A stretch of 64,000 bases of DNA, from assembly GCA_965228975.1 (NCBI GenBank), contig OZ245851.1:1240001-1304000 (forward strand), given 5' to 3'. Each line of letters begins with the position of its first letter. Position 1 is the stretch's first letter. The notes under the pieces are model-generated. The model was not told the origin of the DNA. It did no database searches and worked only from the letters and a program-made list of their open reading frames with translations. The DNA comes from JAJFJD01 sp965228975 (GTDB taxonomy: Bacteria; Pseudomonadota; Alphaproteobacteria; UBA8366). Positions 9,278 through 17,375 of this stretch are shown here, piece after piece. The position numbers were made by a program, and so were the translations under genes.

Positions 9278-9460
9278 ATGGCCGTTCCTAAGAAGAAAGT
9301 ATCCAAGTCGCGCCGCGATATGCGCCGGTCCCATGACGCACTCAAACCGACAAGCCATGCCGAATGCCCAAATTGCGGTGAATTGAAACGGCCCCACCAT
9401 CTGTGCCAAGCTTGCGGGTACTATGACGGCCGAGAGGTTATCGAAGCGGAGGGCGTGTAG
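9278..9460 (+). CDS. rpmF: 50S ribosomal protein L32
   Basis: A 60-residue ribosomal protein starting MAVPKKKVSKSRRDMRRSHD, as in nearly all L32 proteins. Four cysteines (C30, C33, C43, C46) form a zinc ribbon, so this is the zinc-binding form. A GAAGAGAGG ribosome binding site precedes the ATG. It heads the conserved rpmF-plsX-fabH operon, which links ribosome and fatty acid synthesis. Confidence 0.98.
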   Translation: MAVPKKKVSKSRRDMRRSHDALKPTSHAECPNCGELKRPHHLCQACGYYDGREVIEAEGV

Positions 9461-9496
9461 GGACTTCGCTTCGGGGTAAGAGGGGCTATTTCGATC

Positions 9497-10546
9497 GTGT
9501 CAGACCACGTGGTCATTGCGCTTGACGCCATGGGCGGTGATCGAGCCCCTAAAGTGGTTGTCGAGGGGGCAGCCGCCGCCCGAAAGCGTATGCCCAATGC
9601 CCGTTTTCTGATGTTCGGCGACGAGGCCAAGCTTGCGCCATTGCTCGCGGAACATGCGTCGCTCGCCGATGTAACGACGGTGCGTCACACCGAAAAGAAG
9701 ATCCGAAGCGAGGACAAACCGTCCGCGGCCATCAAGTCCGGACGCGAATCCAGCATGCGGCTTGCGATCGATGCGGTGCGGGACGGCGAGGCGCATTGTG
9801 TCGTGTCGGCCGGCAACACCGGCGCATTGATGGCAATCGCGAAGTTCGTCCTAAAGACATTGCCGGGCATCGACAGGCCGGCGATCGCATCGGTATTCCC
9901 TACCATTTCCGGGGAAAGCGTGATGCTGGACCTGGGTGCCAACGTCCAATGCGACGCCAATAACCTGGTTCAGTTCGCGGTCATGGGCGAAGTCTTCGCT
10001 CGGACGGTTCTGGGGATTCAGCAGCCGACGATCGGCCTGTTGAACATCGGCGTCGAGGATTTGAAAGGCAATGAAGAGGTCCGCGAAGCGGCTGCCATCC
10101 TGCGTGCGTCCGACCTGCCGATCGCCTTCAAGGGGTTCGTGGAAGGAGACGATATCGCGTCGGGCAAGGTCGATGTTATCGTCACCGACGGGTTCACCGG
10201 GAATGTCGCGTTGAAGACTGCGGAGGGGACGATTCACTTTTACACCAACCTGTTGAAACGCGCCTTTGCCAGCAGCCTCATCGCTCGGCTGGGGTATCTG
10301 CTTGCGCGCCGGGCGATCAGCAATCTTCGGTCGACCATGGACCCGCGAAGCTATAACGGCGCCATGCTGCTCGGGCTGAACGGGATCGTTGTGAAGAGTC
10401 ACGGCGGAACGGATGCGGTCGGTTTCGCGAGCGCGGTGGAGGTCGCAGCAGATATGGTGGTGCACGGATTCCAATCCAAGATCAGCGACGACTTCGAGCG
10501 GCTCAAGGGAACGCAGGAACCCGACCGCAGCGCGGCGGCCTTGTAG
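9497..10546 (+). CDS. plsX: Phosphate acyltransferase PlsX
   Basis: PlsX converts acyl-ACP to acyl-phosphate, the acyl donor for PlsY in phospholipid synthesis; it is a peripheral membrane enzyme. The protein begins VIALDAMGGDRAPKVVVEG, the family signature, and keeps SAGNTGALMA and DGFTGNVALKTAEG. The length of 349 residues is normal. The start is a GTG at 9497. fabH follows with no gap, indicating one transcript. Confidence 0.97.
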   Translation: MSDHVVIALDAMGGDRAPKVVVEGAAAARKRMPNARFLMFGDEAKLAPLLAEHASLADVTTVRHTEKKIRSEDKPSAAIKSGRESSMRLAIDAVRDGEAHCVVSAGNTGALMAIAKFVLKTLPGIDRPAIASVFPTISGESVMLDLGANVQCDANNLVQFAVMGEVFARTVLGIQQPTIGLLNIGVEDLKGNEEVREAAAILRASDLPIAFKGFVEGDDIASGKVDVIVTDGFTGNVALKTAEGTIHFYTNLLKRAFASSLIARLGYLLARRAISNLRSTMDPRSYNGAMLLGLNGIVVKSHGGTDAVGFASAVEVAADMVVHGFQSKISDDFERLKGTQEPDRSAAAL

Positions 10547-11518
10547 ATGCGGCGATCGGTTGTTCTTGGCTGCGGGGCCTATCTTCCCGAACGCATTGTC
10601 ACCAATGACGACCTTCCGGAGGAACTGGAAACCTCCGACGAGTGGATACGTCAACGAACCGGTATCTGCGAACGCCGCATCGCGGCAGAAGGCGAAAACA
10701 CATCGGATTTGGCGTTGAACGCGTGCCGTAACGCACTCGATCGTGCCGGATGCAACATCGACGAGATCGATGTTCTCGTCGTTGCGACCGCAACGCCCGA
10801 CAATACCTTCCCGGCAACCGCTACTCGCGTGCAGGCCGAACTCGGTATGCATCGCGGTGCGGCATTCGATGTGCAAGCCGTATGCAGCGGCTTCATTTTT
10901 GCCCTGTCGATGGCCGACAACATGATTCGGCTAGGGCAAGCCGAGACCGCGATGGTTGTCGGGGCCGAAACCTTCAGTCGAATTCTCGACTGGAAGGATC
11001 GGTCGACCTGCGTCCTGTTCGGCGATGGTGCCGGTGCGGTCGTCTTGCGCGGAGAGGACGGTAAGGGCGACAACACGGACCGCGGCATCCTCTCGACCCA
11101 TATCTTCTCGGATGGCACCGGATACGACATGCTTTATGTCGACGGCGGTCCGTCGACGACCGGCGTTGCCGGACATCTTCGGATGGAAGGCCGCGAGGTC
11201 TTCCGTCATGCTGTGACGCGGATGGCGGAAGCGGTCGAGAAATCGCTTGAAACCAATAATTTAAGCACCGCAGACCTGGACTGGGTCGTGCCGCATCAGG
11301 CGAATATCCGCATCATGGACAGCATGGCGAAGCGCTTGGCCCTCAAGCCCGAGCAAGTCGTCGTCACGGTCGACAAGCAGGCCAATACATCGGCAGCGAC
11401 GATCCCGTTGGCACTGACCGCGGCGGATACCGACGGCCGGTTGCAAAAAGGACAGTTAGTCTCGTTGACCGCGATGGGAGGAGGCTTCACCTGGGGATCG
11501 GCACTGCTGCGTTGGTGA
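10547..11518 (+). CDS. fabH: 3-oxoacyl-ACP synthase III
   Basis: FabH (KAS III) starts fatty acid synthesis by condensing acetyl-CoA with malonyl-ACP. The catalytic triad is complete: Cys113 in AVCSGF, His250 in VPHQAN and Asn280 in ANTSAAT. The C-terminal glycine motif TAMGGGFTWGSALLRW is typical. Length 323 residues. The ATG directly abuts the plsX stop codon. Confidence 0.98.
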   Translation: MRRSVVLGCGAYLPERIVTNDDLPEELETSDEWIRQRTGICERRIAAEGENTSDLALNACRNALDRAGCNIDEIDVLVVATATPDNTFPATATRVQAELGMHRGAAFDVQAVCSGFIFALSMADNMIRLGQAETAMVVGAETFSRILDWKDRSTCVLFGDGAGAVVLRGEDGKGDNTDRGILSTHIFSDGTGYDMLYVDGGPSTTGVAGHLRMEGREVFRHAVTRMAEAVEKSLETNNLSTADLDWVVPHQANIRIMDSMAKRLALKPEQVVVTVDKQANTSAATIPLALTAADTDGRLQKGQLVSLTAMGGGFTWGSALLRW

Positions 11519-11632
11519 TTTCCCAAAATCACGACTGAGTCCATATAATTCAATGACGCCAAGCCTTTGGAATTGACTGTTCACCTAGAGGGCGGGTACG
11601 GTAGGGCGAGCACGTTTCATAGGGGGAGATCG

Positions 11633-11956
11633 ATGGCGGGTAGAACTTTAACCCGGGCCCAACTTACGGAGGCGGTTTACCAGGAGGTAGGCCTCTCGCG
11701 AAATGAGTCCGCGGATTTGGTCGAAACGGTGCTGGGGGAAATTTGCGGCGCTCTGACAAAAGGCGAAATGGTTAAGATCTCGTCCTTTGGCAGTTTCTTC
11801 GTTCGCCAGAAGGGTCAGCGCATCGGCCGTAATCCCAAGACCGGTGAAGAAGTTCCTATTCTTCCGCGCCGTGTCCTGGTCTTTCGTCCCAGCCACGTCT
11901 TGAAGAATCGGATCAATCGAAGTCTCGATAAAATCGAAGGGAATGTTGAGTCCTGA
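11633..11956 (+). CDS. ihfA: Integration host factor alpha subunit
   Basis: IHF-alpha forms a heterodimer with IHF-beta that bends DNA. This 107-residue protein carries the HU/IHF signature GSFFVRQKGQRIGRNPKTGEEVPI, whose arm inserts the conserved proline of RNPKTG in the minor groove. The ATG at 11633 follows AGGGGGAG and gives the usual start MAGRTLTRAQLTEAVYQEVGLSR. Placement between fabH and a MerR gene is classical for alphaproteobacteria. Confidence 0.97.
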   Translation: MAGRTLTRAQLTEAVYQEVGLSRNESADLVETVLGEICGALTKGEMVKISSFGSFFVRQKGQRIGRNPKTGEEVPILPRRVLVFRPSHVLKNRINRSLDKIEGNVES

Positions 11957-11958
11957 GG

Positions 11959-12522
11959 ATGGACCAAGTGTCTGAATCCGGCTCACGGCGTGGACAATCG
12001 GCGAAATCGGCGTCTGCCTTTCGCACGATAAGCGAAGTGTCGGACGAACTCGATGTGCCGCAGCATGTACTGCGATTCTGGGAAACCAAGTTCAGCCAGG
12101 TGAAGCCGTTGAAGCGCGGCGGGGGACGGCGGTATTACCGACCGGAGGACCTCGCGCTGCTGCGGCGTATCCGCGATCTTCTCTATACTGAGGGATATAC
12201 GATCCGCGGTGTGCAGCGGCTGCTGCGGCAAAGCGGCGTCAAAGCCGTCTTGAAGGCGGCCGACGAGGCGCAGGATGTTGCAGCAGAGCCGGAAGAAACC
12301 CCTGTGCAGCAGGCGACCGTCTCGCAAGGCGGTGCGGTCGTCACCGCAGAACCGGCCCCGGATCCGGCTACCCCGGCGTCAGCGCCGTCGGTTGCCGCCG
12401 AGGCGGTGTCCGCCGAACCTGTCGCCAAGAAACTCAGCCCGGAAACACGCCGCGAATTGGAAACGATTCTCGAGGAATTGACCGCCTTACGCGGTATGCT
12501 GCCGGGACAGGGCGGCAACTAA
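11959..12522 (+). CDS. MerR-family transcriptional regulator
   Basis: A 187-residue regulator with an N-terminal winged helix-turn-helix of MerR type: FRTISEVSDELDVPQHVLRFWETKF, then KRGGGRRYYRPEDLALLRRIRDLLYTEGYTIRGVQRLL. The C-terminal half is Ala/Pro/Glu-rich and probably disordered, ending in a short helix (RRELETILEELTALRGML). No metal-binding cysteines are present, so a metal sensor role is unlikely. The gene lies 2 bases after ihfA; this ihfA-merR pair is widely conserved but its targets are not known to me. Confidence 0.92.
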   Translation: MDQVSESGSRRGQSAKSASAFRTISEVSDELDVPQHVLRFWETKFSQVKPLKRGGGRRYYRPEDLALLRRIRDLLYTEGYTIRGVQRLLRQSGVKAVLKAADEAQDVAAEPEETPVQQATVSQGGAVVTAEPAPDPATPASAPSVAAEAVSAEPVAKKLSPETRRELETILEELTALRGMLPGQGGN

Positions 12523-12596
12523 TCGCCGATTGCGTCGGGCGATCCCCGGCGGTAGAGTGCCGCCGCCCTTGCCGAGCAGGGGCATATCGGGTCGGA

Positions 12597-12673
12597 CGGA
12601 GCGTAGCGCAGCCTGGTAGCGCACTTCACTGGGGGTGAAGGGGTCGTAGGTTCAAATCCTGCCGCTCCGACCA
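12597..12673 (+). tRNA. tRNA-Pro (anticodon GGG)
   Basis: A full cloverleaf of 77 nt. The acceptor stem is CGGAGCG/CGCTCCG with discriminator A and an encoded CCA end. The anticodon stem CTTCA/TGAAG closes a 7-base loop CTGGGGG, giving anticodon GGG. The T arm GTAGG-TTCAAAT-CCTGC is canonical. Its position after ihfA-merR is conserved in many alphaproteobacteria. Confidence 0.97.
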
Positions 12674-12680
12674 ATTCTTT

Positions 12681-13079
12681 TCAAAGGGCTCGACCGGCAC
12701 CCGGCGTTTCCGCATCACGGGCTGCTCGCTTGGCGCGCCAATCCAGAATCGCAGCCAGGATAAGCATCCCAAACCCGGCAATCTCTACCGGTTGGCTATA
12801 GGAAACGGTCATCGTGAATACGATCATGCCGGCGCCGACGATTCCGAGCAGCACAGGCGGCAAGGCCCGGTGGTGTCGCCAACTCAACACGAGACCGGCG
12901 AGGGCAAGCAGGGCGAACACGACGATGGCGCCCGCCCAGACGCCTTCGTTGATTGCCAAGGTGATCCCCATCAATGAGAGGAGGCCGACCACGGCCAGCG
13001 TGCCGTAACAGGCAAGGAGCGCCAATACGGTGCAGGCCGGGGCCATCCATTTTCCGCGGGTTTCCGCTTGCGAGGTCAC
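12681..13079 (-). CDS. Small four-helix membrane protein, MerC-like
   Basis: A 132-residue protein with four hydrophobic segments (about residues 15-38, 46-66, 73-90 and 97-112). Its layout, with cysteines C16 and C24 in the first segment and the ending VEIAGFGMLILAAILDWRAKR, resembles MerC-type mercury transporters, but the cysteine spacing is not the usual CxxC. The GTG start follows an AAAGGAC ribosome binding site. It begins 29 bases after the end of the ArsM-like frame and is very probably cotranscribed with it, so a metal or metalloid transport role is inferred. It could equally be an unclassified membrane protein. Confidence 0.5.
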   Translation of the reverse strand: MTSQAETRGKWMAPACTVLALLACYGTLAVVGLLSLMGITLAINEGVWAGAIVVFALLALAGLVLSWRHHRALPPVLLGIVGAGMIVFTMTVSYSQPVEIAGFGMLILAAILDWRAKRAARDAETPGAGRAL

Positions 13080-13108
13080 TTCATCGTCCTTTCCATTGCG
13101 ATATCTCG

Positions 13109-13900
13109 TTATCCGCCCGGTTTCCGCGCGAGAAAGGCATAGCCAAATACATCGAACGCACGGGCATTCGTTTCACCGCCCGCGCCGCCGAAAGTGTCGA
13201 CGGCCTTGCCGATTTCAACGCCTTCGAAGCCTGCTTGTTCGATCATTCGCTGCCAGCCTGCACACGGCAAGCCACCGGCGATTCAAGCGGTCCAGAGGTC
13301 GATGTTGTTGATCGCCGCCTCGGGAACCGGTTTCCCATTCGCGATGTCGGCAAACTGGAGGAAACCGCCGGGTTTCAGGACACGGTCGATCTCCGCAAAG
13401 ACGCTGCGTTTGTCCGCACAGAGATTGATGACGCCGTTGCTGATAACGACATCGGCCCAATCATTCTCGACCGGCATTTCCTCGATGATTCCTTCACGGA
13501 ACTCAACATTGTCGAGCGCCATGGTCCGGGCCGTATCGCGCGATTTGTCGAGCATCTCTTCGGTCATATCGATCCCGACGACCTGTCCGCCCGGTCCGAC
13601 CTGTTGCGCGGCGACGAAACAATCGAAACCGCCGCCCGATCCGATGTCGACGACGCGTTCGCCGGCCGTGAGCGAACGGAGCGAGAAGGGGTTGCCGACG
13701 CCGGCAAAGGACTCGACCGCCGCATCCGGCAACGGGTCGACTATTGAAGCGTCGTATCCGAGCCGCTCGGCAAGCGGCCGGCCAGTGTGGAAATGATAGT
13801 TCCCCTTCGGTTCGACCGCGACTTCACGGTACTTTTTCCGCACCTCCTCACGGAGTTCTGCGGGATCGACCATAGCGGCCGTACTTGGATCAGCACTCAC
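13109..13900 (-). CDS. ArsM-like SAM-dependent methyltransferase with in-frame UGA (candidate selenoprotein)
   Basis: Reading from a GTG at 13900 with a perfect AAAGGAGG ribosome binding site gives 205 residues, then TGA at 13285-13283, then 57 more codons in the same frame to TAA at 13109. The first part holds a Rossmann methyltransferase: VVDIGSGGGFDCFVAAQQVGP and GIDMTEEML bind S-adenosylmethionine, and VISNGVINLCADK and DRVLKPGG follow. The part after TGA (IAGGLPCAGWQRMIEQAGF ... ARAFDVFGYAFLARKPGG) is the family's normal C-terminus. TGA replaces the cysteine of the motif LW-x-x-C-(I/V)-x-G, an arsenite-binding cysteine in ArsM enzymes. A SECIS-like hairpin follows directly. Selenocysteine at residue 206 is the preferred reading; a nonsense mutation or sequencing error is the alternative. 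The enzyme probably methylates arsenite or a related metalloid. Confidence 0.75.
13252..13279 (-). promoter_or_regulatory. Bacterial SECIS-like hairpin after the UGA codon
   Basis: Beginning three bases after UGA, the mRNA can fold as GCCGG/CUGGC (one G-U pair), a 3-base bulge UGG on the 5' side, then CUUGC/GCAGG (one U-G pair) and a 5-base loop CGUGU. The loop begins 17 bases after UGA and has GU at its second and third positions; a bulged U lies below a 5-bp upper stem. This matches the layout of the E. coli fdhF SECIS (bulged U, short upper helix, GU in loop). It is a prediction by eye. Confidence 0.6.
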
Positions 13901-14026
13901 GATGGGCCTCCTTTACCGTCACCCCCTGCGAAGAGGATCTCGGAAGGGTACTCCATTACGTTTAGGAAACAAACTCATGCACGCGTGATGGTTGATTTTT
14001 GCCGCTTTTCGCTCCGGACGCGGGCT

Positions 14027-15313
14027 CTATACCGTCGCCATCGCCACGCCGGGACGGGATGTCAGTTCCTCGCGGCAGGCTTCCTGGAAGGCTTGATCCG
14101 GCGGCAGGACAACGGCGGCGGAGCGTACCCGGTGATGCGCCGGGTCGACGCCGGGCGGGGTCACGCCGTCGTCGCGCAGCGCGATCGCCGCCTTTTGCAA
14201 GCGCCGGCGTGCCATGATGATGCCGTTGTCGGTCGAAACCAGATTCTCCTTCGACCGGTCGACGATCGGCCCCATGCTCTCCTGCAATGATGCGTCTTGA
14301 ATGGCGATCCCTTCGACTCCGCTGTAGGTGATCCCCGCTTTCTGGGCGGCGCGGTCGATCAGGTAATCGTTGTCCTTGTTCGCCACCGGAAGGTAGGTAC
14401 CCGGAATATTCTTGGAATGGATGCCGTGGCCGTCGATCATCGCCTGGCGCTCCTCCTGCGTCAGCGCGCGGACCGGGTGGAAGTCGTAGCTCCAGGCCCA
14501 GCAATTCTCGTCGTCGATCGGGGTCCAAAAATGGCCGTGGATCGGATGATCGGCGCGCGGCGGGATCATCGTGAAACACGGCATGACCCACGGCGTGATT
14601 CGCCAATAGTAATCGCCGTCCTCGGCGTTCCGCCGGGCGCCGATGAACAAGCCGCCCTCGTTCTCGACGACCTCGAACATCGGTCTGGCGTCGTTGAGGT
14701 TGTACTCGTTGCCTTTCGACGCAACAAAGAGCGGGTCGGCTTTCAGGCTGGACCCGTGCAGCCAGGAAACGTGGCTGGAATCGATTCCGCCCTCCATCGC
14801 CTGAAGCCAGTTGCACTCCTGAAGGCGCTTGGACGTATAGGTCTGTTCCGGCGGGACAAGGGCGAACTCCCACTCCGGCAAGGGCGGTTGATGCTCGGCC
14901 GGACCCATGTAGGTCCACAGGATGTCGCCAATTTTTACAAGCGGATAGGCGGTCAGCTTAATGCTGTCGCAGAAGCCGCTTTCCGCCGGTTCCGACGGGA
15001 CGTCGACGCATTGGCCTGTCACGTCATACTTCCAGCCGTGGTAGGGGCAGCGGATGCCATGCTCCTCGTTTCGGCCGAACCAAAGAGAGACACGGCGATG
15101 GGCGCAAAACTCGTCGATCAGGCCGTATTTTCCATCGGTATCGCGAAAGGCGATCAGACGCTCGGAGAGCAATTGAACCCGCACGGGCGGACAGTCGTTC
15201 TCGGGTAATTCCTCGGCGAGCAGCACCGGCATCCAATACCGGCGGAACATATCGCCCATGGGCGTGCCCGGGCCGGTTTGGGTCAGCAGGTCGTTCACGT
15301 CGTTGCGCAACAT
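14027..15313 (-). CDS. Rieske-type ring-hydroxylating oxygenase, large subunit
   Basis: A 428-residue oxygenase alpha subunit of the phthalate 4,5-dioxygenase/vanillate demethylase type. The Rieske [2Fe-2S] centre is C70-x-H72 and C89-x2-H92 (CPYHGWKYD). The catalytic domain has GIDSSHVSWLHGS, carrying the histidines of the mononuclear iron site, and WSYDFHPVRALTQEE. The ATG follows GAGAGAG. The enzyme needs electron delivery; a Rieske ferredoxin gene lies divergently next to it, but no reductase is seen. The substrate is probably an aromatic acid or methoxy-aromatic compound, not identifiable here. Confidence 0.9.
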   Translation of the reverse strand: MLRNDVNDLLTQTGPGTPMGDMFRRYWMPVLLAEELPENDCPPVRVQLLSERLIAFRDTDGKYGLIDEFCAHRRVSLWFGRNEEHGIRCPYHGWKYDVTGQCVDVPSEPAESGFCDSIKLTAYPLVKIGDILWTYMGPAEHQPPLPEWEFALVPPEQTYTSKRLQECNWLQAMEGGIDSSHVSWLHGSSLKADPLFVASKGNEYNLNDARPMFEVVENEGGLFIGARRNAEDGDYYWRITPWVMPCFTMIPPRADHPIHGHFWTPIDDENCWAWSYDFHPVRALTQEERQAMIDGHGIHSKNIPGTYLPVANKDNDYLIDRAAQKAGITYSGVEGIAIQDASLQESMGPIVDRSKENLVSTDNGIIMARRRLQKAAIALRDDGVTPPGVDPAHHRVRSAAVVLPPDQAFQEACREELTSRPGVAMATV

Positions 15314-15496
15314 GGGGTATCTCTCTCGTTCGATTCCGGCGCATGACCCTTGATGGACGGCTGTCCGCTTGACCGCAACTCCATGTCCGACAATAACGGG
15401 TCGGTGATGTCGCCATCCGGATACTATGTCCGATTATGGCAAAACGCATCGGCTTGGGCGAATTCTCGGGACTATGGCCGGGGCGAGGATAGGGAA

Positions 15497-15814
15497 ATGA
15501 GTAAGGCTGAGACGTTGATCGACCTTTGCGCGACCGATGATGTCGGCGATGGCGAGGCATTGAAGGTCGAGGCGGGCGGCCTCACGGTCGCGGTCTATCA
15601 TGTCGAGGGAAGCTTCTATGTCACCGACGACCTTTGCACCCATGGCCCGGGGTCGTTGTCGGACGGGTTCCTGGACGGCTTCGTCATCGAATGCGATTTC
15701 CACGCCGGGTGTTTCGACATCCGCAACGGCGATGTGGTGAAACCGCCTTGTTATGTGCCGGTCAAGACCTACGCGGTGACGGTCCGGGGCGGGCGGGTAC
15801 TCATCGCGCCGTAA
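15497..15814 (+). CDS. Rieske [2Fe-2S] ferredoxin
   Basis: A 105-residue soluble Rieske ferredoxin of the biphenyl/naphthalene dioxygenase type. The cluster ligands are C47-T-H49 and C66-x2-H69 (ECDFHAGCFD). The ATG at 15497 after AGGGAA is chosen; earlier in-frame starts would add an unrelated leader. It is divergent from the Rieske oxygenase and is the likely electron donor for it. Confidence 0.92.
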   Translation: MSKAETLIDLCATDDVGDGEALKVEAGGLTVAVYHVEGSFYVTDDLCTHGPGSLSDGFLDGFVIECDFHAGCFDIRNGDVVKPPCYVPVKTYAVTVRGGRVLIAP

Positions 15815-15883
15815 TCTCGGTTTCTCCCTCTTTCCAGTATCGTACTAGAATGACGGGACGGGTCATTCAAAGAGGCATCAGGC

Positions 15884-16987
15884 ATGGCGGAACAAGTATT
15901 GGCGGCGGTCCGGACCGGGGCCCATCAGACCGAATTGCGCGAATTCCCGATGCCGGACATCCCCGAGGACGGTGCGCTTCTGCGCATGGAGGCGGCCGGA
16001 ATCTGCGGCACCGACGTGAAGTTCTACGCGAAACCGCCGATCGACACCCCGGTCATCATGGGACATGAGAATATCGGCACCATCGTCAAGGCGCGGCGCG
16101 CATTCCAGGAACGCAAGGGGGTGAAGGAAGGCGACCTCGTCTTCGTCGAGCACTATCTCCCGTGTCTGCAATGCGAATGGTGTCATCAGGGGGATTACCG
16201 GTTGTGCGCTGCCACCGATTGGCGCCGCAATCCCGACGCGCGGCGTTACGGCTACACGACGTCCAACAATCCGCCGTATCTGTGGGGTGGTTTCTCGCAA
16301 TACATGTACCTGCCCTGGAATGCGATCGTGCATAAGGTGCCGCGCGGCATTACGCCCGAGCTGGCGAGCATCGTGACGCCCATGGCCAACGGCGTTCAGT
16401 GGGCCTTGTTCGATTGCGAGGTCGGCTATAACTCGGCCGTCCTGGTCCAGGGACCGGGACAACAGGGGCTGTCGCAAACCGTTGCTTGCCGTCAGGCCGG
16501 AGCCTCGCTGATCATCGTCACCGGCACCGATAAGGACGAGGCCCGCTTACATGTGGCGCGTGAGCTTGGCGCCGATCACGTGATCAATGTGGACCGGGAA
16601 GACCCGCTCGAGCGGATCATGGACATAACCGGCGGCGATGGGGTCGATGTGGCGTTGGACTGTACGGCCGGCGGTGGCACGAAGCCGATCCCGCTCGGTA
16701 TCGATTCACTGAAGCGTAAGGGCGGTACGCTGTTATTGCAGGGCGAGTTGCAGACTTTCCCCGATTTCCCGGTGGGCAAGGTCACCAATAAATACATCAC
16801 GATAAAGAGCGCCCGCGGTCACAATTACCAGTCTTGCGAATTGGCGCTGGAACAACTCACGTCGGACCGGTTCCCGCTCGATCTGATCACCACCCACCGG
16901 TACGGGCTGAAGGACACGGATAAGGCGATCAAGGCCGTCGGCGCCAGCGAGGGCGTCATCCACGTATCGTTGATGCCGTGGGAGTAA
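15884..16987 (+). CDS. Zinc-dependent medium-chain alcohol dehydrogenase
   Basis: A 367-residue MDR-family dehydrogenase. Catalytic zinc ligands are C41 (GICGTD) and H61-E62 (GHENIG). The structural zinc site is complete, with C94, C97, C100 and C108. The nucleotide-binding domain has VLVQGPGQQGLSQTVACRQAG. The family acts on alcohols, polyols or threonine-like substrates. Placement beside the Rieske genes suggests one catabolic cluster on both strands, but that is inference. Confidence 0.9.
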   Translation: MAEQVLAAVRTGAHQTELREFPMPDIPEDGALLRMEAAGICGTDVKFYAKPPIDTPVIMGHENIGTIVKARRAFQERKGVKEGDLVFVEHYLPCLQCEWCHQGDYRLCAATDWRRNPDARRYGYTTSNNPPYLWGGFSQYMYLPWNAIVHKVPRGITPELASIVTPMANGVQWALFDCEVGYNSAVLVQGPGQQGLSQTVACRQAGASLIIVTGTDKDEARLHVARELGADHVINVDREDPLERIMDITGGDGVDVALDCTAGGGTKPIPLGIDSLKRKGGTLLLQGELQTFPDFPVGKVTNKYITIKSARGHNYQSCELALEQLTSDRFPLDLITTHRYGLKDTDKAIKAVGASEGVIHVSLMPWE

Positions 16988-16994
16988 TTTTGGC

Positions 16995-17375
16995 CTAGAC
17001 GCCGAGATCGTCCATGGTCCACCGCAGCTGTTCCGGGTCCACCGGTTTTTCGAGGGCCGCGTTGGCGCCGCAGCGCAGCGAATCCGATACCAGCGTTTCG
17101 TCCAGGTAGCCGGAAACGATAATGATTGGCGTCGCACTGTCGTGATCGCCCTCGTGTTCCCGGACCCAGGTCACGAATTCCAGGCCATCGCGATAAGGCG
17201 CCAAGGCCCAGTCGCAGAAGATCACGTCCGGCGACTCCTCGTTCACGATCCGGAAGGCTTCGTCGCGGTCTTTGGCTTCCAGAAAGGTGACACGCCGCCG
17301 CCATTTTTTGAGTTTGCGCTTCAATGCCGTCCGGTCGATTTCGTCGTCGTCGATGACAAGTACACGCGTTTTCAT
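16995..17375 (-). CDS. Single-domain response regulator (CheY-like)
   Basis: A 126-residue receiver domain with no output domain. The acidic pocket DDD at residues 9-11, phosphoacceptor D55 (VIFCDWAL), S88 and K110 (ALEKPVD) are all present. Its ATG overlaps the TGA of the histidine kinase by 4 bases, so the two form a coupled pair. It probably acts by protein-protein contact. The start was chosen at 17375 because upstream codons lie inside the kinase gene. Confidence 0.93.
   Translation of the reverse strand: MKTRVLVIDDDEIDRTALKRKLKKWRRRVTFLEAKDRDEAFRIVNEESPDVIFCDWALAPYRDGLEFVTWVREHEGDHDSATPIIIVSGYLDETLVSDSLRCGANAALEKPVDPEQLRWTMDDLGV

Noticed and set aside
13109..13285. Frameshift as the cause of the early stop in the ArsM-like gene
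   Set aside because: The conserved C-terminus continues in exactly the same frame directly after TGA, so no shift is needed.
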